Source: Actinomycetota bacterium (lineage in GTDB: Bacteria; Actinomycetota; Humimicrobiia; Humimicrobiales; Humimicrobiaceae). Taken from it: a stretch of 5,680 nucleotides of DNA. The stretch lies in assembly GCA_003567835.1 (NCBI GenBank), contig PWYO01000058.1, positions 1 to 5,680 on the forward strand, given 5' to 3'. Position numbers and translations under genes: made by a program. Shown here one piece after another: positions 1 to 5,567 of the stretch (position 1 is the stretch's first letter; the number at the start of each line of letters is the position of its first letter). The notes beneath the pieces were generated by a model. It saw only the letters and a program-made list of their open reading frames with translations. It had not been told where the DNA came from and searched no databases.

Positions 1-659
1 ACCCGGTTCAATACTTTCTTAAAAACCGGAGGATAGAAACAATCACCGGAAAAATCCATATACAGGGTTTCGTGTTTTTTTACCAGCTCGATGACCGCAT
101 CATAAAAATCAGCTTTTCCCCCGGAATGCACCAGCAATACCTTTAATTTGGGAAAATCTTTTAAAACATGCTCGAAAAGCAAAGGATTGCTGTAGATTTG
201 TTTTGGATTTTCGGTGTAAGGGCTCCAGGTATGGGCAGCCACTACAATATCATGGTTCACCGCATATTCCCATAAAGGATAGTACTGTCTGCTGTCTAGA
301 TATGTCTCTGAGCCAACCGACCATATCTTTATCCCGGCAAAATTAATCTTTGACTTATACTTTTCTATGATTTCCAGTGATTTATCCGATTGGTCTGCGC
401 AATAGACCAGCTGCCAATAGATAGACTTTCCAAACTTTTCATTCGCATCCAGGATTTCTTCTATTTGCCCATCCAGGTCACCAAAGATGCCCATGATATG
501 GGAGCAGATGGAAGTCTCTACATGAAATTTCTTTTGAAGATCCATGACCCGGCCATTGCTGTATTTATAGTAAAGTGTATTGGCAGCAACCCCCAGATGC
601 ATATGCGCATCGATGATCTTATATTTTTTAATCTCTTCTGAGATGTTTAATTTAGCCAA
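1..659 (-). CDS. Amidohydrolase-2 family metal-dependent hydrolase, 3' end cut by window edge
   Basis: About 219 residues are visible and the C-terminus lies beyond the left edge. It reads as a TIM-barrel amidohydrolase (amidohydrolase_2 / COG2159-like). The N-terminus carries the metal-binding motif D17-A-H19-M-H21-LG. Further histidines sit at the ends of expected barrel strands: H143 in VVAAHTW and H178 in VLLVHSGG. The last expected ligand, an Asp in a GSDYP-like motif, would lie off the window. I place the start at TTG 659, with AGGGGG (668-673) eight bases upstream. The first in-frame ATG is inside the HxH motif and would destroy it; another TTG at 665 is too close to that ribosome site. 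The start overlaps the preceding stop by 8 nt, suggesting translational coupling. Family members hydrolyse C-O or C-N bonds (for example sugar lactones) or decarboxylate. Placement after a sugar ABC operon suggests a sugar-derived substrate, which is inference. Confidence 0.85.
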   Translation of the reverse strand, partial: MAKLNISEEIKKYKIIDAHMHLGVAANTLYYKYSNGRVMDLQKKFHVETSICSHIMGIFGDLDGQIEEILDANEKFGKSIYWQLVYCADQSDKSLEIIEKYKSKINFAGIKIWSVGSETYLDSRQYYPLWEYAVNHDIVVAAHTWSPYTENPKQIYSNPLLFEHVLKDFPKLKVLLVHSGGKADFYDAVIELVKKHETLYMDFSGDCFYPPVFKKVLNR

Positions 660-1452
660 CCTCAATACCCCCTATTATGTTGTTCATGTTTTCATAAGCG
701 ATATTTTTCCTGTCTTGTTCGGAAATATCGGCAAGGATGATCCGATTGGTATTAATCTCTATAGGAAGGCCGGGATAATTGGTGCCAAAAATAAGCCTCT
801 CTGAACCGAATTTTTCCACATATCCTTCAATCTGGTCATAAAGAAGCATGCCGCTTACTTCTAGATAAAGGTTTTCAAATCTTTCCAGAAGGGGAAAATA
901 GAACCTGCTAAACATGCATTGCTTCAGGGTGGTTTCTAGAATCAGGGGCAAATCCTTGTTATTCTCGAGGACATCCTCAAGGGTGCCTATGTCAAAATAT
1001 TTATTTCCGGTAATATCCAGCTGCTTTAAATCCAGCATAATGGGAAATTTGCAGGCAGAAAGCGTTTTCAATATTTTTTTCATATAATAGTCATTTAGGT
1101 AAAACAGCTGGCTCTTGGGGAAAAACCGGAAAAGCCTGACCTTGTTGCGGTAGGCATCTTTGATAAAATCATCAAAATGATAGGTAAAATAAACATCCGG
1201 GGTAAGCACAAAACCATAATACAAGCCCTCTATGGTTTCCGATAGGCGGGAATTTAACAATTTTTTATTGCCTATGTCCCAATCATAGTCGCGTGCCAGT
1301 CTACTGGTAAGCACTGTTTTTGATAGGTTGTTATCATCAAGAATCTTTTTTATGATACAAATTCTTTCTTGTTTTTCCTGGTCAGTGTATAAACTGCTGC
1401 TCAGACAATAGCTTTGGGAATCCAGCCAACAATTTGAGTCGAAAAAAAACAT
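652..1452 (-). CDS. Degenerate amidohydrolase-like protein lacking metal ligands
   Basis: 266 residues, ATG start with GGAGG at 1459-1463, six bases upstream. The C-terminal half has the layout of amidohydrolase-2 proteins: GSERLIFGTNYPGLP (216-230), then ISEQDRKNIAYENMNNII (243-260), which matches the usual ISxxDRxxIxxxNxxxLL ending. The catalytic positions are changed. The N-terminal DxHxHLG motif is D5-S-N7-C-W9-LD, so both histidines are replaced. PIMLDL (137-142) and LPLILETT (168-175) sit where the metal-binding histidines of the downstream protein lie. The usual GSDYP aspartate is N225. I therefore expect no classical metal-dependent hydrolysis. It may be a pseudoenzyme partner of the following amidohydrolase, with which it overlaps by 8 nt, or an enzyme with a different chemistry. 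The frame is intact over its whole length, so it is not a simple pseudogene. The fold call is moderate, because much of the middle is divergent. Confidence 0.75.
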   Translation of the reverse strand: MFFFDSNCWLDSQSYCLSSSLYTDQEKQERICIIKKILDDNNLSKTVLTSRLARDYDWDIGNKKLLNSRLSETIEGLYYGFVLTPDVYFTYHFDDFIKDAYRNKVRLFRFFPKSQLFYLNDYYMKKILKTLSACKFPIMLDLKQLDITGNKYFDIGTLEDVLENNKDLPLILETTLKQCMFSRFYFPLLERFENLYLEVSGMLLYDQIEGYVEKFGSERLIFGTNYPGLPIEINTNRIILADISEQDRKNIAYENMNNIIGGIEVG

Positions 1453-1475
1453 TCAGCGCCTCCGTTTGTCAATAA

Positions 1476-1511
1476 AAACAGTAATTGTTTGCCCGATAAA
1501 CAAAACTGTTT
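1476..1511 (-). promoter_or_regulatory. Hairpin-forming inverted repeat between ATPase and amidohydrolase-like genes
   Basis: Outer arms AAACAGT (1476-1482) and ACTGTTT (1505-1511) enclose inner arms TTGTTT (1485-1490) and AAACAA (1498-1503) around a 7-nt loop. On the minus-strand transcript the stem is followed at once by a short U run, so it resembles a weak, AT-rich intrinsic terminator or attenuator. It could instead be a processing site or an operator dyad. It lies in the 125-nt gap upstream of the amidohydrolase-like gene and about 24 nt before its start codon. Confidence 0.5.
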
Positions 1512-1577
1512 CTACAATTAAAAATTTCGTTGGTTATTATGATCAATTTGGTTCTTAAACGCCAAAAAACGTACTTT

Positions 1578-2375
1578 CTACATGCTATCGGCCTTAATTT
1601 TCCTCTCCCCTTTTTTAGATACCACAAAGGTGCCCCCAGTAATCAGTTTTACGATCTCATCTATGTCGGTGTCTTTGGCTATTCTCTCACCAACTTTTTT
1701 ACCCACCCTTAAGACCGCAAATCTGTCCGCAACCATGAATGCATGCTCCAGGTTATGGGTTATGATGATAATAGAGATTCCTTTTTGCTTGCATTTTTTT
1801 ACAAGGTCCAGTATGTGGCCCACCTCTTTTACGGCTAGAGCTGCTGTAGGCTCATCAAGAATTATGATGTTTTTTCCAAATGCTGCCGCTTTTGCTACCG
1901 CCACAGACTGCCTCTGGCCGCCGGAAAGATACTTAACCTGTTCTCTGATATTGGGAATCTTAATCCCCAGTGTGTCCAGGATCTCTTGTGCCTTTTTTTC
2001 CATGAGACGATGTTTTAAAAATTTAAAAGTGCCGCCCAATAAAGATACCTGCTCTTCCCTTCCTAAAAACAGGTTATTGGCCACATTCAAGGTGTCTACC
2101 AAGGCAAGGTCCTGATAAACAGTCTCAATGCCCGCCCTTTTGGCTTCCACGGGCGTTGCAAAATCGACCTTTTTGCCGTTCAAGTATATCTCCCCTTTGT
2201 TTTGAATCAGAGCACCTGAAATAATTTTAATCAAGGTAGACTTTCCCGCCCCATTGTCTCCAACCAGAGCCAGCACTTCATTCCTGTAAAGGTCAAGGCT
2301 TACATCATCAAGCGCCACCAAAGCACCGAATCTTTTGGTTATATTCCTAAGGCTAAGTATTACGTCTTTTTTCAT
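1578..2375 (-). CDS. Sugar ABC transporter ATP-binding protein, single domain
   Basis: 265 residues from ATG 2375. All nucleotide-binding motifs are present: Walker A GDNGAGKST (39-47), Q-loop Q88, signature LSGGQRQ (150-156), Walker B IIILDEPTAA (170-179) and switch His H207 in ITHN. The end, with RVGKKVGERIAKDTDIDEIVKLITGG, is typical of carbohydrate-uptake ATPases paired with RbsC-type permeases. Many ribose-type ATPases (RbsA, MglA) are about 500 residues with two fused domains; this one has a single domain like FrcA, so it should act as a homodimer. A longer frame starts at TTG 2405, but its GGGA abuts the codon, whereas ATG 2375 has GAAAGG eight bases upstream (2384-2389). It follows the permease by 57 nt, a spacer that contains an A/T-only hairpin (2409-2427). 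It supplies ATP-driven import energy at the inner face of the membrane. The exact sugar is not determinable. Confidence 0.96.
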   Translation of the reverse strand: MKKDVILSLRNITKRFGALVALDDVSLDLYRNEVLALVGDNGAGKSTLIKIISGALIQNKGEIYLNGKKVDFATPVEAKRAGIETVYQDLALVDTLNVANNLFLGREEQVSLLGGTFKFLKHRLMEKKAQEILDTLGIKIPNIREQVKYLSGGQRQSVAVAKAAAFGKNIIILDEPTAALAVKEVGHILDLVKKCKQKGISIIIITHNLEHAFMVADRFAVLRVGKKVGERIAKDTDIDEIVKLITGGTFVVSKKGERKIKADSM

Positions 2376-2408
2376 TTTTATTACCTTTCTTTTATTAAAA
2401 AGCAATCC

Positions 2409-2427
2409 CTTTTTTGCACAAAAAAAG
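2409..2427. repeat. A/T-tract inverted repeat in permease-ATPase spacer
   Basis: CTTTTTT (2409-2415) faces AAAAAAAG (2420-2427) across GCAC. It is a small, unstable stem made almost only of A-T pairs. It lies between the permease stop and the ATPase ribosome site. It may have no function beyond an AT-rich spacer. Confidence 0.3.
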
Positions 2428-2432
2428 CATTA

Positions 2433-3407
2433 CTAATACTTGAAGCCGCCGCCGCGCATCACATTGATAAATACAGCTATTATAATAATGGAACCCCTTA
2501 CAATCATCTGCCAGAATGTTTGTATGCCTAAAATGGTCATTCCATTCTGTATAACCACTAAAACCATAACCCCCAATATGGTTCCGGTTAATTTTCCACT
2601 TCCTCCCGATAAGCTGATCCCTCCTAGAAGAACTGCCGCTATAACATTGAGCAGCGCCGCTTCTCCTACATTTGGCTGAAGAGAGCCTACCTGGGAAAGA
2701 AGCAGAAAAGCGCCTATGCCTCCAGTAACCCCGGAGATCATAAGAGCCCCGAAACGGATTTTCCTTAGGCTGATGCCCGCTAGAAAGGAAGCGTTGCTGT
2801 TTCCCCCTACCGCAAACAGATACCTTCCGAATTTAGTATGCTTTAATGTAACATGGATGATCAGATAGACCCCCAGCATGATAAAAAAGCTGTAGGGTAT
2901 GCCCCATAATGATCCCCTGCCTATCGCATAATAGGTCCCCCGGGTGTCCGGGTTCAGAGACAGAGTCCTGGAAGCGGTAAGCATATAGGTAAAGCCCCTA
3001 AATACCATTCCAGTTGAGATTGTTCCTATTATGGGATGCACTTTTAATACCGTTACTACAAATCCATTGACCGCACCAAGGATTGCTCCAGAAGCAAGGG
3101 CAAAGACCAATACTAAGCCCATATGAACGCCAGCCCTGTCAAGCATGATGCTTGCTGCGCCTACAAGGGCCAGTATCGAATATTGGCTTACATCCAGCAT
3201 GCCCACGATCAATGCCACTGTGCAACCGGCTGCCATGACGCCCAGGATAGTCATGTAAAGGCCAATATTGGCAAAGTTACCAGTTGTGAAAAAGAAAGGT
3301 GAAGTGGAGCTAAAAAGTATGATGAGTGCGGCAAGGGCAATGGTTAAGCTTATTTGGGGGCCCCAATTTTTGTTAAGCTCAGCAATATTCTTTTTAATAT
3401 CTTCCAT
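2433..3407 (-). CDS. Sugar ABC transporter permease, RbsC/BPD_transp_2 family
   Basis: 324 residues, the usual length for ribose/galactose-type permeases. ATG start has TAGGA six bases upstream (about 3413-3417). After a short charged N-terminus, hydrophobic segments begin at about residue 19 and recur to residue 316, as expected for a multi-span inner-membrane protein. Family landmarks are visible: GMLDVSQYSILAL (69-81), matching the usual IDLSVGS region; KVHPIIGTISTGMVFRG (122-138); the cytoplasmic coupling segment GRYLFAVGGNSNASFLAGI (194-212), which contacts the ATPase; and LLGGISLSGGSGKLTG (260-275). Only one permease gene is present, so the pore should be a homodimer, consistent with the single-domain ATPase. 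It is separated from the binding-protein gene by a structured 334-nt gap, so its expression may be lower than that of the binding protein. Confidence 0.96.
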   Translation of the reverse strand: MEDIKKNIAELNKNWGPQISLTIALAALIILFSSTSPFFFTTGNFANIGLYMTILGVMAAGCTVALIVGMLDVSQYSILALVGAASIMLDRAGVHMGLVLVFALASGAILGAVNGFVVTVLKVHPIIGTISTGMVFRGFTYMLTASRTLSLNPDTRGTYYAIGRGSLWGIPYSFFIMLGVYLIIHVTLKHTKFGRYLFAVGGNSNASFLAGISLRKIRFGALMISGVTGGIGAFLLLSQVGSLQPNVGEAALLNVIAAVLLGGISLSGGSGKLTGTILGVMVLVVIQNGMTILGIQTFWQMIVRGSIIIIAVFINVMRGGGFKY

Positions 3408-3452
3408 ATTTTTCCTACTATGTCATATAATTGATAATATTTACCAGATGAT

Positions 3453-3493
3453 GAAAATTTTAGGCTTTTTAATCATCGGCCTTTTAAATTTTC
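3453..3493 (-). repeat. Imperfect AT-rich inverted repeat upstream of permease
   Basis: GAAAATTTTAGGC (3453-3465) and GCCTTTTAAATTTTC (3479-3493) are imperfect inverted copies. They form an interrupted stem with a 13-nt loop, starting 46 nt before the permease start. The stem is weak, with a bulge between the GGC/GCC part and the AT-rich part. A role in mRNA folding is possible but unproven. Confidence 0.35.
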
Positions 3494-3511
3494 AAACAAT
3501 TCGTTCTTTTG

Positions 3512-3537
3512 CTTAATCCCTCTTAATCGGCTTACTC
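3512..3537. repeat. Three CTTAATC-like repeats at about 10-bp spacing
   Basis: CTTAATC at 3512-3518 recurs exactly at 3522-3528, and CTTACTC at 3531-3537 is a one-mismatch copy. The spacing of about one helical turn would place them on one face of DNA, as in some protein-binding arrays. With only three short AT-biased units this could be chance. Confidence 0.3.
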
Positions 3538-3587
3538 AAAAGCGCCCTTATAAGATAAGACAGTACATTTTGGAAAATAGGATAGTC

Positions 3588-3686
3588 GGGGTATGCATAT
3601 TCAGCCTGGATAAATTTTATAAAGACTCATTTTTTAATATTTATACCAATCCAGCCTTCTGCAGCTTAACCTCTTATGCATACCCC
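3588..3686 (-). promoter_or_regulatory. 99-nt structured element closed by a 12-bp perfect inverted repeat
   Basis: GGGGTATGCATA (3588-3599) and TATGCATACCCC (3675-3686) are exact inverted copies. Nested within are CTGGAT (3606-3611) with ATCCAG (3649-3654), and TATAAA (3618-3623) with TTTATA (3640-3645). Together they allow a long rod-like hairpin on the transcript between binding-protein and permease genes. There is no U run after it on the minus strand, so it is not a standard terminator. It may be an mRNA-stabilising or processing hairpin that keeps binding-protein message abundant, or a small MITE-like insertion with terminal inverted repeats. I see no obvious target duplication. Confidence 0.6.
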
Positions 3687-3706
3687 AATCATTCTCTTCT
3701 GTTTTC

Positions 3707-3750
3707 GTAGAATAAAACAAACGTTTAAATCATTGAAACAATTATTCTAC
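3707..3750 (-). promoter_or_regulatory. 9-bp inverted repeat spanning the binding-protein stop codon
   Basis: GTAGAATAA (3707-3715) and TTATTCTAC (3742-3750) are perfect inverted copies. One arm is made of the last two sense codons and the TAA stop of the binding-protein gene. The loop is 26 nt. It may protect the mRNA 3' end or dampen read-through to the permease. It is AT-rich and lacks a following U tract, so I do not call it a terminator. Confidence 0.45.
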
Positions 3751-4854
3751 AGGATAATATTCATCGATATTGTCTGCATGCAATGCGAAATGATCCAAGA
3801 ATACAAACTTGGGAACGTCTTTTCCTTCAAGTATATCAATGGCCATAGGTATTACCTGTGAACCATATGTCTCAGGGGCATAAGCGACCGAAGATACCCA
3901 AACATCACCGCCGCCGCCTCTGAGGTGTTCGTGGAATGGTGTGTCTCCGCCATGGGAGAACAGCAGCACATCATCTTCTCTTCCGGAAAGTTCTACGCCA
4001 GCAAATACACCAGCGCCGGTCTCATCATTATGGGTGACTACAAGCACTTTGCTTAGATCAGGATTTGCAGTCAAAAAGTCCGTTATGGTATCCCTGGCAT
4101 CCAAAGTCTGTTCATCAGCCCCAGCATCAAATACAAACTCCATGTCTTCATCAGGCATATCAAGGTCTGCGGCTTTTTCTTTTAAATAGTCCTTAAAACC
4201 TAGCACCCTGTCAAGCACCAGGTCACCGCCGCCGACATAGTAAATGCCCACCAGTGCTTCAACTTCTCCATCCCATCTGTCCTTGATAACGCCTTCAGCA
4301 TATTCTCCAAGTATCTCGCCAGCTGAATAACCGTCAACGCCAAAATAATAAGCACCTTCATAAACGGTATCCATGGAAATCAGTTCTACGCCTGCTTCCT
4401 GGCACATCTCGAGCATGGTTTCCCCTACTTCAGGTATCCAGTTGAAATCAATGACCACATCTGCGCCCTGGTCAATCAAAATCTGGGTATTGGAGATCAT
4501 CCTGGTTCCGTCCATTTCTGATTCCGTATAAAGCAGTTCAACTCCATGCTCTTCAGCTGCTTCTCTGATACCTTCATGAACTTTATAGCAAAACTCATGG
4601 CTGTCAGCAAAATTGTTAAAGCCAATCACCCATGCATCCTCTGCCCGCTCCTCTGCGACAGGCTCATCTACTACTGGTTCATCTACTACCGGCTCATCTA
4701 CTACCGGTTCATCTACCACCGGTTCATCTACCACCGGCTCATCTACTACAGGCTCATCAATAGCAGGGGCGCAACCGCTGATACCGAACACCGCCAACAT
4801 AGCAAAAACAACTACTATGCTCACTAAGCCTATGATCACTTTGTTTGATTTCAT
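3742..4854 (-). CDS. Sugar ABC transporter substrate-binding lipoprotein
   Basis: 370 residues with an excellent ribosome site: AAGGAG at 4863-4868, eight bases before ATG. The N-terminus MKSNK plus a hydrophobic run ends in a lipobox, I-S-G-C28, so the protein should be lipid-anchored at Cys28. A linker of seven 5-residue repeats follows (34-68), then a periplasmic-binding-protein-4 type domain from about residue 74: VIGFNNFADSHEFCYKVHEGI, then TQILIDQGADVVIDFN, then GVELISMDTVYEGAYYFGVDGYSAGEILGEYA, then a hinge region with VLVVTHNDETGAGVFAGVE. These match ribose/galactose-type binding proteins (RbsB-like cluster B) in order and length. The mature protein is strikingly rich in Asp and Glu. 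It should capture the sugar outside the membrane and deliver it to the permease. Ligand identity cannot be told. A predicted promoter lies about 134 nt upstream, and stem-loops follow the stop. Confidence 0.95.
   Translation of the reverse strand: MKSNKVIIGLVSIVVVFAMLAVFGISGCAPAIDEPVVDEPVVDEPVVDEPVVDEPVVDEPVVDEPVAEERAEDAWVIGFNNFADSHEFCYKVHEGIREAAEEHGVELLYTESEMDGTRMISNTQILIDQGADVVIDFNWIPEVGETMLEMCQEAGVELISMDTVYEGAYYFGVDGYSAGEILGEYAEGVIKDRWDGEVEALVGIYYVGGGDLVLDRVLGFKDYLKEKAADLDMPDEDMEFVFDAGADEQTLDARDTITDFLTANPDLSKVLVVTHNDETGAGVFAGVELSGREDDVLLFSHGGDTPFHEHLRGGGGDVWVSSVAYAPETYGSQVIPMAIDILEGKDVPKFVFLDHFALHADNIDEYYPVE
4651..4755 (-). repeat. Seven 15-bp tandem repeats encoding EPVVD linker
   Basis: Within the binding-protein gene, seven in-frame 15-bp units encode six EPVVD copies and a final EPVAE (residues 34-68). 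The units differ mainly at third positions (GAG/GAA, CCT/CCG/CCA, GTG/GTA), so the peptide is kept while the DNA has drifted. The Pro-rich, acidic, unstructured tether links the lipid-anchored Cys28 to the ligand-binding domain. Unit number may vary between strains by slippage. Confidence 0.9.
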
Positions 4855-4954
4855 TTACACGTCTCCTTGGTTTGGTTTTTACAAATTTCCCTACAAAAAA
4901 TTACTCATCACCTGCCTTTCATGAAAATTTTGTAATATAATATAGTGGTTTGTT

Positions 4955-4987
4955 GTATTTTTATGAATTTTATAGTACTTTTATGAA
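4955..4987 (-). promoter_or_regulatory. Two 13-bp direct repeats at the start of transcription (candidate operator)
   Basis: GTATTTTTATGAA (4955-4967) and GTACTTTTATGAA (4975-4987) match at 12 of 13 positions and are exactly 20 bp apart. They begin right after the predicted start of transcription (about 4988), where a bound repressor would block RNA polymerase. A related palindrome, TTTCATGAAA, lies at 4917-4926. The neighbouring DeoR-type protein is a possible binder, which is inference. Confidence 0.45.
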
Positions 4988-4994
4988 CTTCTTC

Positions 4995-5023
4995 ATACTA
5001 TTATAACTATTTTCTTTTGTCAA
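4995..5023 (-). promoter_or_regulatory. Sigma70-type promoter for the binding-protein operon
   Basis: On the minus strand a perfect TTGACA (-35, 5018-5023) is followed, after exactly 17 bp, by TAGTAT (-10, 4995-5000, 4 of 6 matches to consensus). Transcription should start near 4988, giving an untranslated leader of about 134 nt before the binding-protein start. A TATAAT also occurs inside the spacer, but only 12 bp from the -35. Confidence 0.65.
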
Positions 5024-5078
5024 GCTGGTATATGGATTGATGGTTACTTTTGTGGATAAAAAAACATGAAAGGGTAAT

Positions 5079-5101
5079 GGCTATTCAAATTTGAACAAGC
5101 C
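5079..5101. promoter_or_regulatory. Hyphenated dyad around TTCAAATTTGAA (candidate operator)
   Basis: TTCAAATTTGAA (5084-5095) is a perfect 12-bp palindrome. It is extended by GGCT (5079-5082) and AGCC (5098-5101), with one base of asymmetry. It sits about 55 bp upstream of the -35 element. As RNA it would lack a proper loop, and the nearest T run lies 14 nt further along the minus strand, so a protein-binding site seems likelier than a terminator. Confidence 0.45.
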
Positions 5102-5249
5102 TGTTGCCTAGATAAACCTTTGCTGGCAAAAAAGCTTGGAAATTTTGAATCATGTAGAGATGGGTACACTAAACATTCATGCTGGATGAGTTCCTTTTGA
5201 AAAATTCTTTGTCTCCAAAACATAAATCACCCTTTTAGGCCCCATAAAT

Positions 5250-5268
5250 TTGAACCGTCCCTGACCCC
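5250..5268. mobile_element. Possible transposon or REP-type end remnant
   Basis: TTGAACCGTCCCTGACCCC resembles, from memory, the ACCGTCCC-type sequences that flank IS or REP-associated elements in many anaerobes. CCTGA (5260-5264) and TCAGG (5274-5278) form a small stem next to it. No transposase gene or matching second end is visible here, so the call is tentative. Confidence 0.25.
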
Positions 5269-5316
5269 TAATATCAGGATCTAAACTGCTTATATTTTAC
5301 ATTCTAAAGGAGATAG

Positions 5317-5457
5317 ATGGTTAAAAAAACAGTGGGTGTATTGTTCTTTATAAATTCTATACCATTGTTCAAAAATTTTATTGCCAAAAAAAATTCCCGG
5401 CCGATACAGTGCTGGCCATCATATCTGATGATTAAAACGTATGAGAACCGCCTATAA
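5317..5457 (+). CDS. Doubtful 46-codon plus-strand ORF, maybe a gene remnant
   Basis: ATG 5317 is preceded by AAGGAG (5307-5312), only four bases away. The frame encodes 46 residues starting MVKKTVGVLFFINS and ends at TAA 5455. The peptide has a short hydrophobic start and no recognisable family. After the stop the same frame continues open for many codons past a second GGTTAAAAAAAC, which would fit a decayed longer gene. It is the only frame opposing the operon with a ribosome-site-like sequence. It may equally be chance. Confidence 0.2.
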   Translation: MVKKTVGVLFFINSIPLFKNFIAKKNSRPIQCWPSYLMIKTYENRL

Positions 5458-5510
5458 GTTAAGTCTGCCATGGTATGGGACCTATTTTGTAAACCTTGGG
5501 TTAAAAAAAC
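5319..5510 (+). repeat. 12-bp direct repeat GGTTAAAAAAAC, 180 bp apart
   Basis: GGTTAAAAAAAC occurs at 5319-5330 and again at 5499-5510. The start-to-start distance is 180 bp, so both copies would read V-K-K-T in the same plus-strand frame. The flanks do not match. The A-rich core makes chance possible. Confidence 0.35.
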
Positions 5511-5567
5511 GATGCAAACCACAGCTTCATTGCTGATTCTATTCGGTTATGATGCTAAAAGCGGCCT

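Larger units (their letters stand above)
5024..5567. other. Gene-poor gap between DeoR gene and ABC operon
   Basis: This stretch of over 500 bases has no convincing gene. It holds a hyphenated dyad (5079-5101), a transposon-end-like sequence (5250-5268), a small plus-strand frame with a ribosome-site-like sequence (5317-5457), and a 12-bp direct repeat (5319-5330 and 5499-5510). A 72-codon minus-strand frame (5304-5522) starts with GTG, lacks a ribosome site and resembles no family I know. No clear terminator was found after the DeoR stop. The region may be decayed sequence left by a lost gene or mobile element. Confidence 0.6.

Noticed and set aside
390..641. 83-codon plus-strand frame
   Set aside because: It is opposite the amidohydrolase gene of 1-659, which carries clear HxH and later histidine motifs.
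1582..2115. 177-codon plus-strand open frame
   Set aside because: It lies wholly opposite the ABC ATPase gene, whose Walker A, signature, Walker B and H-loop motifs are intact. The antisense product resembles no family.
2376..2405. N-terminal extension of the ABC ATPase from TTG 2405
   Set aside because: The only purine-rich sequence abuts the TTG, while ATG 2375 has well-spaced GAAAGG and begins at the normal family N-terminus.
3719..3726. AAACGTTT palindrome resembling a LacI or cre-type operator core
   Set aside because: It is only 8 bp, sits just past the binding-protein stop inside a hairpin loop, and has no promoter nearby.
4613..4924. Plus-strand frame encoding a Ser/Thr/Gly-rich repeat
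   Set aside because: It is the antisense reading of the EPVVD tandem repeats of the binding-protein gene. There is no independent evidence for it.
4930..4943. TATATT-rich stretch as an alternative -10 element for the binding-protein gene
   Set aside because: No -35-like hexamer is at proper spacing, whereas the TTGACA-17-TAGTAT promoter at 4995-5023 fits better.
5304..5522. 72-codon minus-strand frame
   Set aside because: The start is GTG without a ribosome site, the composition is unconvincing, and no family is recognised.
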